From: an uncultured Tateyamaria sp.
Lineage (GTDB): Bacteria > Pseudomonadota > Alphaproteobacteria > Rhodobacterales > Rhodobacteraceae
Direction: 5' to 3'
Assembly: GCF_947494755.1 (NCBI RefSeq)
Contig: NZ_CANLVZ010000005.1
Span: 1 to 64,000 of the forward strand
DNA: 64,000 bases
The notes under the pieces were generated by a model. It was not told the origin of the DNA, did not search any database, and worked only from the letters and a program-made list of their open reading frames with translations. Position 1 is the first letter of the stretch. Every line of letters begins with the position of its first letter. This document shows, piece by piece, positions 7,891 through 16,515 of the stretch. The translations under genes and the position numbers were made by a program.

Positions 7891-8850
7891 TCAAAGCGGC
7901 CCGTTCAGGGCTTCGCGAGCGAGAATGCGGACAACAGGGGCGGCGTCGGCCAAGGACACGCCGGGTGCCAGTCGGTCATCATACAGCATGGCCAGCAGCG
8001 CCTCGTCATGGTCCGTGAGCAACGCAAATTCGTCGTCATCGTTAAAGATCGACGGGCGCGCGCCGGGGCTGTCATTGGCCAGACCCAACCCTTGGGCCAG
8101 TTCTTCGTGGATGCAGGACAGGCGCAACAGATCCGGGTTTTCGGCGCGGATCACAGCCACCGCGGCAGTATAGGTCGACCGGTTCGCACCAGAGGCATAG
8201 GCGGCCACGGCGCAATAGGCATCCGTGGGCAGATCACGCACCGCCGCAAGGTTCGAGGTGGTCACGCCGGGCAGGCGTGGCGCGATCTTGTCTATGGTTT
8301 CGGCCCGGTCATCTTCGCTGACGAAAAAGACTAGAAAGTTGGGCGTGTCACTCACCGATACCGGATGGCCGGTGACCCGCGCAAGGCGGCGGGCATAGGT
8401 TTGAACGTCGGCCGAATCGCGGGCGCGTTGGCTGGGCGGCACCGAAGCACCAAAGGCCACGCCCATGCGCACAGGCCCCGACCAGCGCCGCAATTCACTT
8501 GGCACGCCGGTGCGCAATTCCCCACCTGCGTATTCATTGAAAAACACGATCTGTTCGAAATTGCGCGCCAGCATGTCCGAGGTGAAGGGCGTGTCCGGCC
8601 CTCCGCCATCCTGACGCAACAAACCGGCGGTTAACTGGCTCGACTGCACTTGCGCCAGATAGCTGCGCAGGGCGGCGCTCTTTTCGGATGTGGGCTGGAC
8701 CGTGGGCACGGGTGGGGGGACCAACCCCGCCGGGCGCACGCGCGGGGTCAGCACCGGTTCGACCGGAACGACCATATCGCAGGCCGTAAAAAGGGCGAGG
8801 ACGGCAAGGCCCCCCCAGATGCGTGCAGTCGATGTCGCCCGTGCCGTCAA
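7891..8850 (-). CDS. DUF2927 lipoprotein, metallopeptidase-like
   Basis: About 319 residues. The TTG start at 8850 is chosen because the coding strand has TAAGGAAC seven bases upstream, overlapping the TelA stop; an in-frame ATG at 8895 would overlap telA. The N-terminus then reads as a lipoprotein signal with lipobox LALFTAC, followed by a Pro-rich linker. The C-terminal DUF2927 domain holds IHEELAQGLGLANDSPG, an HE..Q-like zinc-peptidase signature, and the FNDDDEFALLTDHD segment usual for the family. It is likely a periplasmic protein anchored to a membrane, possibly a protease acting with the membrane-stress genes beside it. Activity is unproven. Confidence 0.85.
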   Translation of the reverse strand: MTARATSTARIWGGLAVLALFTACDMVVPVEPVLTPRVRPAGLVPPPVPTVQPTSEKSAALRSYLAQVQSSQLTAGLLRQDGGGPDTPFTSDMLARNFEQIVFFNEYAGGELRTGVPSELRRWSGPVRMGVAFGASVPPSQRARDSADVQTYARRLARVTGHPVSVSDTPNFLVFFVSEDDRAETIDKIAPRLPGVTTSNLAAVRDLPTDAYCAVAAYASGANRSTYTAAVAVIRAENPDLLRLSCIHEELAQGLGLANDSPGARPSIFNDDDEFALLTDHDEALLAMLYDDRLAPGVSLADAAPVVRILAREALNGPL

Positions 8851-8860
8851 TGGATGTTCC

Positions 8861-10057
8861 TTAGCCCGGCACGGCGGTCCCGGCATTGTCGCCAACCCCG
8901 TCCTTGCGCGCCTTGGCCGAAGCGAGCGTGTCGCGCAGATCGGCCTCCATCTTCTTGAGGTCCTCTTCGGCGGCGGCGCGCCTGGCCTTGCCCTCGTCGG
9001 CGATCTTGAGGCTGTCCTCGATGGTGCCGATCAGGTCCGCATTGGCCTTTTTCACCGCCTCGATATCGAACACGCCCCGCTCCATTTCCTGCCGGATCAT
9101 CTTGTTGCTGTCGCGCAGGTTGGCCGCGTTCGAGGTCAACAACTCGTTTGTGAGATCATTGGCGTCACGTACGGCTGCGGCGGCTTCGGCGCTGCGCTGG
9201 ATGGTGACGGCCTGAGCCAGTTGGGTTTCCCAAAGCGGGACCGTGTTGACCAAGGTCGAGTTGATCTTGGTCACGAGACTTTTGTCGTTTTCCTGCACCA
9301 GCCGGATCGAAGGCAGCGATTGCATCGTCACCTGACGGGTCAGTTTCAGATCATGCACCCGGCGTTCCAGATCATCACGGGCCGCGCGCAGATCGCGCAG
9401 TTCCTGAGCGACCATGACCTGATCATCCTCGGGTGCGGCGGCCACGGCGGCCTCCTTTGCGGGAATGTCGTTTTCGTCCAGCTCTTTGATCTTTTCCTCG
9501 CCCGCCGCAATATAAAGCGCCAGCTCGTCATAGAATTGCAGCGTCTTTTCATAGAGAAGATCAAGCGACTTGATGTCTTTGAGAAGCGTGTGCTCATGCG
9601 CCAGCAGGTTGTCGGTGATCTTGTCGATCTGACCTTGCACCGTCTCGAACTTGGCGGTGAATTTCGCAAACGGTGCAGCGCGTCCGATCAGCTTTTCCCA
9701 CCACGAACGATCCCGGCGCACATCGAGTTCCGAGATTGAAAAGCCCCGGATCGTCGTCACGATATTGCGCAGGCTGTCTCCGGCAGGGCCCACATCCTTG
9801 TTGCGCACGTCCTGCAACATAGCCTGAGAGATTTCCTGCAACTCGGCCTGCGCGGCCGAGCCAAAAGACACGATAGAGTTGGTGTCGGCCATGTCGATCT
9901 CACCCATGCGGGCGCGAATTTCAGCACCCACGGGGGCGTCCGCTTGGGCCAGCGGTACAATCGCATTGGCATCCGCAGGTTCGGGCAGCACAACGGCTGT
10001 GACCTCGTTCACTTCGGCAAGGGCGGTTTCAGCTTTTTGGCGGACGGTCTCGGACAT
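8861..10057 (-). CDS. Toxic anion resistance protein TelA family
   Basis: 398 residues of the TelA/KlaA family (PF05816), with long helices expected from about residue 70 to the end (WWEKLIGRAAPFAKFTAKFE near 125, repeated KIKELDEND and DLERRVHDLKL segments). It is a soluble protein associated with tellurite and other envelope stress phenotypes; the biochemical role is not established. It lies between XpaC-like and DUF2927 genes, as in the conserved TelA-XpaC modules linked to TerC systems. The upstream gap is 23 bases. Start ATG 10057 is the only sensible one. Confidence 0.92.
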   Translation of the reverse strand: MSETVRQKAETALAEVNEVTAVVLPEPADANAIVPLAQADAPVGAEIRARMGEIDMADTNSIVSFGSAAQAELQEISQAMLQDVRNKDVGPAGDSLRNIVTTIRGFSISELDVRRDRSWWEKLIGRAAPFAKFTAKFETVQGQIDKITDNLLAHEHTLLKDIKSLDLLYEKTLQFYDELALYIAAGEEKIKELDENDIPAKEAAVAAAPEDDQVMVAQELRDLRAARDDLERRVHDLKLTRQVTMQSLPSIRLVQENDKSLVTKINSTLVNTVPLWETQLAQAVTIQRSAEAAAAVRDANDLTNELLTSNAANLRDSNKMIRQEMERGVFDIEAVKKANADLIGTIEDSLKIADEGKARRAAAEEDLKKMEADLRDTLASAKARKDGVGDNAGTAVPG

Positions 10058-10080
10058 GGTTTTGGCTACCTTACTGTTAT

Positions 10081-10977
10081 TTATGTGTCTTGCTCGGGGG
10101 CGATGCGCACCCCTTCGCGCTGCAACCGGTCGCGCAGCACGTCGATTTCAATGTTGAGGTCGCTGCGATCTTCGATCAGCAGCTTGCGGGTGCGGGCCGA
10201 GAAATTCTCGCCCAGATCATCCAGCAACGCGGCATAATCGGCGCGCGCTTGCGGGTCCTGCGTGCGGGCATAGATGTCGGCGAATTTCACCGTCGCATCG
10301 CGCGCGCCCATCAGATAGACGCCCAGATATTTGCGCGCCGCCGTGAGATCTCGCGGGTCTTCCTCGACCGTGCGGATGAGGTCGCGCGCCACCGCCTTGA
10401 AGGTCTCGAGCTTGACCTCCATCTTGCGATCCTGCGCCCGTTTCAGCGCGTCCGTCATGGCGGCGAGATAGGCGTCAGCCTCGTCCACCACACGCGCCAC
10501 GCGGTCCTGCTGGAAGGTATCGATGCCTTCCATACCCTTGTCGCGCATCGGGTCCAGCCCAAAGGCCGCTATGTGCAACCCACCTGCTGCGATCCCGTAA
10601 AGGATCGGCGCGACAAGGCCCGGTTCGGAGCGGTAGGCGGCAAAGGCGATGCCAACCCCGGTCAGCACGGAGGAAAACAGCTTGCGTGGAATGGCGGGAC
10701 GTTTGGCAATTTTCCGTTCGTGATAGGCGGCCTCGGCCAGCAGGCCGCCGCGCAACAGCCACGCCGCCAAGGTCAGGATGGCCGCAGAAATCAGCGCGAT
10801 GATCAGCCCGAAGGCCCCGTCATTCAGCGCCAGAAACACCATCGGGATCGCTGGCAGAAACAGGAGGTTTGAACGCGCGCCAATGGGATCAACCGTCGCC
10901 CCGCGAAAGGCGGGACGCTCGGCGGTGTCGCCACTTGTCCCATCGGGGCTGTATTTGCCGCCAAAGCGTTGCGCCAT
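10081..10977 (-). CDS. XpaC-like 5-bromo-4-chloroindolyl phosphate hydrolysis family protein
   Basis: 298 residues. A Pro/Gly N-terminus is followed by two hydrophobic hairpins at about 36-76 and 100-142, then a helical cytoplasmic domain from 150 to the end (FQQDRVARVVDEADAYLAAM, TFKAVARDLIRTVEEDPRDL). This matches the XpaC family (PF10112), named after an indicator-dye phenotype; the true role is unknown. XpaC is regularly coupled to TelA, as here. It begins 4 bases after the stop of a 30-codon membrane ORF, so the two are likely translated together. Confidence 0.88.
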   Translation of the reverse strand: MAQRFGGKYSPDGTSGDTAERPAFRGATVDPIGARSNLLFLPAIPMVFLALNDGAFGLIIALISAAILTLAAWLLRGGLLAEAAYHERKIAKRPAIPRKLFSSVLTGVGIAFAAYRSEPGLVAPILYGIAAGGLHIAAFGLDPMRDKGMEGIDTFQQDRVARVVDEADAYLAAMTDALKRAQDRKMEVKLETFKAVARDLIRTVEEDPRDLTAARKYLGVYLMGARDATVKFADIYARTQDPQARADYAALLDDLGENFSARTRKLLIEDRSDLNIEIDVLRDRLQREGVRIAPEQDT

Positions 10978-10981
10978 TGGG

Positions 10982-11074
10982 TTAAAGTCCCCCCAACAGG
11001 CCGGTGGTCACGCCAAACATCAGCGCGATCAGCACCGCATATGCGATCTTTTGAAAGCCGGTCGTTTCCATCAT
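10982..11074 (-). CDS. 30-residue single-span membrane peptide
   Basis: A short frame, easily missed. It starts ATGATGGAAACG at 11074 (second ATG at 11071) and ends TAA at 10982, coding for MMETTGFQKIAYAVLIALMF followed by GVTTGLLGGL. It has a short hydrophilic head with one Lys and then about 20 hydrophobic residues, enough for a single membrane helix with a Gly-zipper-like end. The stop lies 4 bases before the XpaC start, and the frame fills most of the gap between terC and xpaC. Position and composition favour a real small subunit of the TerC/XpaC/TelA unit. Conservation could not be tested. Confidence 0.6.
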   Translation of the reverse strand: MMETTGFQKIAYAVLIALMFGVTTGLLGGL

Positions 11075-11121
11075 GCCCCTCGTGTCGATACCCGATATAT
11101 AGGCGTTTTGCAGGTGCAGCA

Positions 11122-11970
11122 CTAGTGGTGTGCGCTTTGCGCCGTACCGGGGCGCGCGCCTGTACGCCGCTCGGCGTTCAGCTTGCGGGTATAGCCCGAT
11201 TGAATGACCTCAACCGCGACCAAAACCAGCACCGAGAAATAGAAGGTCGTCTTGGACATTGGAATGACCTCATAGCCAAAGATGCGCAAGGCAAGGCTCT
11301 CGTCATGCATGGCGTGGGCTGCAGCCTGTCCCGCCTCGCCTAACAGGACGACGCCCACGATCAGCAGGATGAACAGGCCCAGCACCTCGTACATCCGGTT
11401 CTTTTCGAGAAAGCGCGTGACGCCATCAGCCAGCACCAGCATCGCGAGGCCCGACAGCAGAATGGCCGTGGCCAGAATAATAAAGACATCTGTGATGGCG
11501 AGCGCCGACAGCACGGAATCGAATGAAAAGATTAGGTTCATCAGTACGATCAGCATCACCACCTGTGTCGCCGATTTGCCGGATTTCGCCTCAACATCCG
11601 TATCCAGATTGTGGATGGTCAGCATATGTCCGATCTCTTTTACAGCCGTATACATGATGAAAATACCGCCGAATATGAACACGCAGGTGGCAAAGTTGAC
11701 GCCGCCGGTGATCACACCCTCCCAGTTCAGAATGGCAAAAGGTTCGGCCATGGCGTCAATCAACTGGATCATGGTGAACAGCAGGACCACCCGCAAAACC
11801 ACGGCCAGAATGATCCCCCATCGCCGCACAGCCGCCTGTTGGGCGACCGGTGCGCGCTGACTTTCGATGGAAATATAGAGCAGATTGTCAAAGCCCAGCA
11901 CGGCCTGCAAAAAACACAGCATCACCAGATTGCCCAGATTTTCAATCGTCAGAAGGTCGGCCATAGTCAT
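11122..11970 (-). CDS. TerC family integral membrane protein
   Basis: 282 residues, about seven membrane helices. The conserved acidic segments FDNLLYISI (about 26-34) and FSFDSVLSALAI (mid-protein) are the TerC family marks, probably for metal-ion binding or transport within the membrane; some relatives export manganese. The C-terminal tail is basic. It is the first gene of the minus-strand unit TerC - small peptide - XpaC - TelA - DUF2927 - SPFH, with 138 bases separating it from rluB upstream, where the promoter should lie. It may partner with TelA and XpaC in a membrane stress complex; the exact substrate is unknown. Confidence 0.92.
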   Translation of the reverse strand: MTMADLLTIENLGNLVMLCFLQAVLGFDNLLYISIESQRAPVAQQAAVRRWGIILAVVLRVVLLFTMIQLIDAMAEPFAILNWEGVITGGVNFATCVFIFGGIFIMYTAVKEIGHMLTIHNLDTDVEAKSGKSATQVVMLIVLMNLIFSFDSVLSALAITDVFIILATAILLSGLAMLVLADGVTRFLEKNRMYEVLGLFILLIVGVVLLGEAGQAAAHAMHDESLALRIFGYEVIPMSKTTFYFSVLVLVAVEVIQSGYTRKLNAERRTGARPGTAQSAHH

Positions 11971-12107
11971 GTCCCCGTTGCGTCATTGCGCGGTGTTTTG
12001 GTTCTGTCCCAAGGATTTAGACTTGGGGCGGCAAGAACAAGGGGAAATGTCGCACCACGCGCGCAGATCTGGGCGCAAGTTGTATTTGGCGGGCGGGCCT
12101 GTCGTGC

Positions 12108-12989
12108 CTATTGGGGTTTGCGCGTGCGCGCTTTGCCTTGTGCGGCCTTAGCGCGCGCTTGCGGGCCGGGGCGGCGCGCGCTTGGTTTCGAAATCGGCTT
12201 ACGCGGTCCGCGGCTCACCTTGGGGGTCTTGCGCGCGGTGCCTGTGTTTTCCTCCTCCGTGTCCAGCCCTACCTGATCGCGCAGGATGCGGCGGCGGACT
12301 TCTTCGACCGCGCCGGGTTTCAGATCGCCAAGCTGGAAGGGGCCGTAGCTGATGCGGATCAGCCGGTTCACGACCAGCCCGATGCTTTCCATCGCGCGGC
12401 GGATTTCGCGGTTCTTGCCCTCGCGCAGGCCCACAGTCAGCCACGCATTCGCGCCTTGCTGACGGTCGAGCGTGATCTGCATGGGCTGAAACCGCTCACC
12501 CTCGACTGTGACGCCTTTGCGCAGCGGTTCAAGGCTGTCCTCCGTGGGCCGCCCGTTGATCCGCACGCGGTATCTGCGCATCCACCCGGTCGAGGGCAGT
12601 TCCAGCTTGCGCTTGATCCCGCCATCATTGGTCAACAGCAAGAGTCCTTCGGAGTTGATGTCGAGCCGACCCACCGACATCACGCGCGGCATGTCCTCGG
12701 GCAGCGCGTCATAGATCGTGCGCCGCCCCTTTTCATCCGCATCCGACGTCACCAGCCCAATCGGCTTGTGATACAGCCACAGCCGCTCGGGTTCCGGTTC
12801 GGCCAACGGCTTGCCATCGACGGTGATCTGGTCGGGCTCGGTCACGTTCAGCGCGGGGCTGTCGATCACCTTGCCGTTCACCGCGACGCGGCCTGCGGCG
12901 ATGATCTCTTCGGCGCCGCGTCGGCTGGCGATGCCGGCACGGGCCAGCACCTTGGCGATGCGGCTGCCTTTTGGGGGTTCTTTATCCAT
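12108..12989 (-). CDS. rluB: 23S rRNA pseudouridine synthase, RluB/RsuA family
   Basis: 293 residues. An S4 RNA-binding domain covers about 8-55 (IAKVLARAGIASRRGAEEII), and the RsuA/RluB/E/F catalytic domain follows, with catalytic Asp110 in GRLDINSEGLLLL. The Arg/Lys/Pro-rich tail from about 245 is an RluB-like extension likely to bind rRNA. The enzyme converts a specific uridine of 23S rRNA to pseudouridine (U2605 in E. coli). RluE and RluF are alternatives, but the length and tail favour RluB. It is transcribed divergently from tadA, with 63 bases between starts. Confidence 0.9.
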   Translation of the reverse strand: MDKEPPKGSRIAKVLARAGIASRRGAEEIIAAGRVAVNGKVIDSPALNVTEPDQITVDGKPLAEPEPERLWLYHKPIGLVTSDADEKGRRTIYDALPEDMPRVMSVGRLDINSEGLLLLTNDGGIKRKLELPSTGWMRRYRVRINGRPTEDSLEPLRKGVTVEGERFQPMQITLDRQQGANAWLTVGLREGKNREIRRAMESIGLVVNRLIRISYGPFQLGDLKPGAVEEVRRRILRDQVGLDTEEENTGTARKTPKVSRGPRKPISKPSARRPGPQARAKAAQGKARTRKPQ

Positions 12990-13052
12990 GGCCTCGCTTT
13001 AGCGCGCCTCCCTCCCTTGCGAAAGGGGCAAGGGGCGTGGCAGGGACAACAG

Positions 13053-13499
13053 ATGGAGTTTCGATCGTTCATGGATATTGCCTTGGCCGAAGCGCGCGTA
13101 GCGGGCGCGCGCAGCGAAGTGCCCGTGGGCGCAGTCGTGGTGCGCGATGGCGATGTGCTGGCTAAGGCCGGGAACCGGACCCGCGAACTGAGCGATCCTA
13201 CCGCCCATGCCGAGATGCTGGCGATCCGCGCGGCCTGCGCCGCCCTTGGGTCCGAGCGGTTGGTGGGGTGCGATCTTTATGTGACGCTGGAACCCTGCGC
13301 GATGTGTGCGGCGGCCATTGCCGGGGCGCGCGTGTCGCGGCTTTATTATGCGGCCTCTGATCCGAAATCAGGTGGCGTCGCTCACGGCGCGCGGGTGTTT
13401 ACCCACCCGCAGGCGCACCATGTGCCCGAGGTCTATGACGGCATCGGCGCGCGTGAGGCCGAGGATATGTTGCGGGCGTTTTTTGCTGCGCGTCGCTAG
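13053..13499 (+). CDS. tadA: tRNA-specific adenosine deaminase
   Basis: 148 residues. A zinc-dependent enzyme that deaminates A34 of tRNA-Arg(ACG) to inosine. Zinc and catalytic residues are in place: His52-Ala-Glu54 (HAEM) and TLEPCAMC with Cys82 and Cys85. The start ATG 13053 gives the usual N-terminus; ATG 13071 is possible. It is divergent from rluB, a neighbour pair common in this order. The long upstream extension of the frame is antisense to rluB and is not coding. Confidence 0.95.
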   Translation: MEFRSFMDIALAEARVAGARSEVPVGAVVVRDGDVLAKAGNRTRELSDPTAHAEMLAIRAACAALGSERLVGCDLYVTLEPCAMCAAAIAGARVSRLYYAASDPKSGGVAHGARVFTHPQAHHVPEVYDGIGAREAEDMLRAFFAARR

Positions 13500-13562
13500 G
13501 TGTGGCGCGTGTTGAACCTGCGGATATGCATATTTGGGGAACAATGAAAGGCAAGTAGGCTT

Positions 13563-14204
13563 TTGGAGGTGTTGCGCGGGATTGACGCTTATTGTGAGCG
13601 GATGGGGCCGGGATACTGGGCGGAGCCGATCAATGCGGTGACCAATGCGGTCTTTGTCATTGCCGCCGTGATTATGTGGCGGCGCAGCGCGGACGTGCCT
13701 TTGGCGCGTGCGCTGTCGGTGATTTTGGGGCTGATCGGGTTGGGCAGCTATCTGTTTCACACCCATGCTCAGGTCTGGGCAGCCATCGCTGACAGCACGC
13801 CGATCGCGGCCTTTATCCTGGTCTATCTGTTTGCGATCAACCGCGATGTTTGGGGAATGCGCCCTTGGGTCGCTGGTGGTGCCACGGCGTTGTTTGTGCC
13901 CTATGCGGTGGTGACTGTGCCGATCTGGCAGGCCGTGCCCGTGTTGGGTGTTTCGGCGGGATATGTGTCGGTGCCTGTGCTGATCCTGATCTATGCCGCC
14001 CTGTTGTGGCGACGTACGCCTGCACTGGCGCGAGGCTTTGTGATCGGTGCGGCGATCCTGTTTGTCTCCTTGTTGGCCCGGTCGGTTGACGAAATGCTGT
14101 GCGCCCATGTGCCGGTCGGCACCCATTTCTGGTGGCACATTCTGAACGGGATCATGCTGGGCTGGATGATCGAGGTTTATCGCTGCTACGTCTCGGCCAC
14201 CTGA
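13563..14204 (+). CDS. Ceramidase family integral membrane protein
   Basis: 213 residues with about seven membrane helices. IDAYCERMGPGYWAEPINAV near the N-terminus, GSYLFHTHAQVW (about 60-71) and the late HFWWHILNG motif are the hallmarks of alkaline-ceramidase-like hydrolases (PF05875), in which Ser, Asp and three His bind zinc. Bacterial members may act on sphingolipid-like or other amide lipids; the substrate is unknown. The start is uncertain: TTG 13563 fits family N-termini, with ATG 13602 as fallback. The 3' end overlaps the convergent glyoxalase-fold gene by 19 bases. Confidence 0.85.
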   Translation: MEVLRGIDAYCERMGPGYWAEPINAVTNAVFVIAAVIMWRRSADVPLARALSVILGLIGLGSYLFHTHAQVWAAIADSTPIAAFILVYLFAINRDVWGMRPWVAGGATALFVPYAVVTVPIWQAVPVLGVSAGYVSVPVLILIYAALLWRRTPALARGFVIGAAILFVSLLARSVDEMLCAHVPVGTHFWWHILNGIMLGWMIEVYRCYVSAT

Positions 14205-14596
14205 TGCACCTCAATCACATTGCCATCCGGGTCGTAGAAAAAGATCTGGTCCCAGCCCGCGACGGCCCGATTGCCCCAGTCGGCGTAGGGCACCCCGTGC
14301 GCCTCGAGCCGCGCCTTGAAGGCCGCCAGGTCGTCGGTGCGATAGGCGATGTGGCCATGGCTGACGGGATTGACCATCTGCCCGGCGTTGAAGCCCGCAA
14401 GCGGGTCCTTCTTCGCCAGATGGGTCTGGATCGCCCCATCGGTCACAAAGGCCACGTCGCCCGCATATCCCTTGTTCTTTTCCAAAACCGGCAGCCCGTC
14501 CGTTTCTGACGCCAATCCCAAGACGTCACGGTAAAACGTATCCATACGCCCCACATCGTCGGTCACAAGGTTCACATGGTGCAGCTTCAGCGTCAT
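14186..14596 (-). CDS. VOC (glyoxalase/extradiol dioxygenase fold) family protein
   Basis: 136 residues in two beta-alpha-beta-beta-beta modules. Metal-ligand candidates are His7 in LHHVNLVTDD, His in VSHGHIAYRT (about 80-83) and Glu in DPDGNVIEVHQ (about 129-131), the spacing expected for VOC metalloenzymes. The substrate cannot be inferred from sequence alone; dioxygenase and lyase activities occur in the family. The 3' end overlaps the ceramidase gene tail to tail. It is divergent from gatC, so the 118-base gap holds both promoters. Confidence 0.85.
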   Translation of the reverse strand: MTLKLHHVNLVTDDVGRMDTFYRDVLGLASETDGLPVLEKNKGYAGDVAFVTDGAIQTHLAKKDPLAGFNAGQMVNPVSHGHIAYRTDDLAAFKARLEAHGVPYADWGNRAVAGWDQIFFYDPDGNVIEVHQVAET

Positions 14597-14714
14597 TTTC
14601 GCCCCCTCTTTGGCTCAAATCTGCGCCAAAGGGTGTGATGGGGCAAGGGCACAGGCTTGAAGGCGCATCACGCCCGCGCTAAAGCCCATCCCAGACACAA
14701 CATCGAGGGTTTTC

Positions 14715-15002
14715 ATGTCCATCGACGAAAACACAGCCGCACGCGTGGCGAAACTGGCCCGGATCAAGGTCGAGCCGGAGCATCTGCCCGCCTTGGCCGC
14801 CGAATTCAACACCATCCTGGGCTTTATCGAACAGCTGAGCGAGGTGGATGTGGACGGGGTTGAGCCAATGACTTCGGTGACGCCGCAACGCCTCAAGCGC
14901 CGTGCGGACGAGGTGACGGATGGCGCGCAACAAGCGCGTGTGCTCGCCAATGCGCCGGATGCGCGCGAAGGGTTTTTTGCCGTGCCGAAGGTGGTGGAAT
15001 AA
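14715..15002 (+). CDS. gatC: Asp-tRNA(Asn)/Glu-tRNA(Gln) amidotransferase subunit C
   Basis: 95 residues, typical Gat[22 protein letters not shown], then [20 protein letters not shown]. GatC wraps around GatA and GatB in the GatCAB complex, which amidates Glu-tRNA(Gln) and Asp-tRNA(Asn). Its stop overlaps the gatA start (TAATG), giving tight coupling. gatB is not in this window, as is common in alphaproteobacteria where it lies apart. Confidence 0.95.
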   Translation: MSIDENTAARVAKLARIKVEPEHLPALAAEFNTILGFIEQLSEVDVDGVEPMTSVTPQRLKRRADEVTDGAQQARVLANAPDAREGFFAVPKVVE

Positions 15003-16480
15003 TGGCTGCGTTGAACACATTGGGTCTGGCCGAGGCGCGCGATGCGCTGCGCAAGGGGGACGTCACAAGTGTCGAGTTGACTGACGCCTGCCTGACCGAG
15101 ATCGAGGGCGCTGTTGCGCTCAACGCCTTTGTACATAACACGCCCGACATCGCGCGCGCCCAAGCGGCGGCGGCGGATGAACGGATCAAGACGGGCGATG
15201 CCCCGGCCATGTGCGGCCTGCCGATCGGGGTCAAGGATCTGTTCTGCACCAAGGGTGTGCCCTCGCAAGCCGGATCCCGCATCCTCGAAGGGTTCCTGCC
15301 CGAATATGAAAGCACAATCACGCAGCAGCTTTTCAATTCGGGCGCGGTGATGCTGGGCAAGCTGAACATGGACGAATTTGCCATGGGCTCGTCCAATGAG
15401 ACCTCCGTTTACGGCAATGCCGTGAACCCGTGGAAGGTGGACGCGCGCAAGCTGACGCCGGGCGGGTCCTCGGGTGGCTCTGCCTCGGCTGTGGCGGCTG
15501 ATCTTTGCCTTGCGGCCACAGGCACCGACACGGGCGGGTCCATCCGCCAGCCTGCGGCCTTTGTCGGGATCACCGGGATCAAGCCCACCTATGGGCGGTG
15601 TTCGCGGTGGGGCGTTGTGGCCTTCGCGTCCTCGCTCGACCAAGCGGGGCCGATGACCAAATCTGTGCGGGATGCGGCCATCATGCTCGAGGCGATGTGC
15701 GGGCACGATCCCAAGGATTCGACCTCTGCCGATCTGGCGGTGCCAAACTTTGAGGCGGCGCTGACAGGTGACATCAAAGGCAAGAAAATCGGTATTCCCC
15801 GCGAATACCGCATGGACGGGATGCCCGAGGAAATCGAGACGCTCTGGGCACAGGGGCGCGAGATGCTGGCCGATGCGGGGGCCGAGATTGTCGATATCTC
15901 TCTGCCCCACACGAAATACGCGCTGCCTGCCTATTATGTGATTGCGCCAGCCGAGGCCTCAAGCAACCTCGCCCGCTATGACGGGGTGCGGTACGGGCAC
16001 CGCGCCACATTGGCGCAAGGGGACGGCATCACCGAGATGTATGAGAAAACCCGCGCCGAGGGGTTCGGGGCCGAAGTGCAGCGCCGCGTGATGATCGGGA
16101 CCTACGTGCTGTCGGCCGGGTTCTATGACGCCTATTACAACCGGGCGCGCAAGGTGCGCACACTGATCAAAAAGGACTTTGAGGATGTGTTTGCCCAAGG
16201 GGTCGATGCGATCCTGACACCAGCAACCCCCTCGGCAGCCTTCGGCTTGGGCGAGGCGTCGGACGATCCAGTGCAGATGTACCTCAATGATGTGTTCACC
16301 GTGACGGTCAACATGGCCGGGCTGCCGGGCATCGCCGTGCCTGCGGGGCTGGACGCCAACGGGTTGCCTTTGGGCCTGCAACTGATCGGGCGGCCTTGGG
16401 AAGAGGGCGATTTGCTGAACACCGCTTACGCGCTTGAGGCGCGCGCCGGGTTTGTGGCCAAGCCGCAGAAATGGTGGTAA
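15002..16480 (+). CDS. gatA: Asp-tRNA(Asn)/Glu-tRNA(Gln) amidotransferase subunit A
   Basis: 492 residues, the glutaminase subunit of GatCAB, releasing ammonia for transamidation of mischarged tRNA. The amidase-signature catalytic triad is visible: Lys78 in [10 protein letters not shown], the cis-Ser in GGSSGGS (154-160) and Ser180 in [10 protein letters not shown]. Full length for the family. It starts on the gatC stop, so the two are co-translated. Identification is secure. Confidence 0.97.
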   Translation: MAALNTLGLAEARDALRKGDVTSVELTDACLTEIEGAVALNAFVHNTPDIARAQAAAADERIKTGDAPAMCGLPIGVKDLFCTKGVPSQAGSRILEGFLPEYESTITQQLFNSGAVMLGKLNMDEFAMGSSNETSVYGNAVNPWKVDARKLTPGGSSGGSASAVAADLCLAATGTDTGGSIRQPAAFVGITGIKPTYGRCSRWGVVAFASSLDQAGPMTKSVRDAAIMLEAMCGHDPKDSTSADLAVPNFEAALTGDIKGKKIGIPREYRMDGMPEEIETLWAQGREMLADAGAEIVDISLPHTKYALPAYYVIAPAEASSNLARYDGVRYGHRATLAQGDGITEMYEKTRAEGFGAEVQRRVMIGTYVLSAGFYDAYYNRARKVRTLIKKDFEDVFAQGVDAILTPATPSAAFGLGEASDDPVQMYLNDVFTVTVNMAGLPGIAVPAGLDANGLPLGLQLIGRPWEEGDLLNTAYALEARAGFVAKPQKWW

Positions 16481-16515
16481 ACCGGGGCAAACAACACCCA
16501 ACAAGGGTTGAGCAG

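Noticed and set aside
6700-8334. 544-codon plus-strand frame
   Set aside because: It runs antisense through the SPFH and DUF2927 genes; its His/Gln/Arg-rich composition is that of a shadow frame in GC-rich DNA.
12111-13050. N-terminal 314-codon extension of the tadA frame
   Set aside because: Antisense to rluB; TadA has its normal length from 13053.
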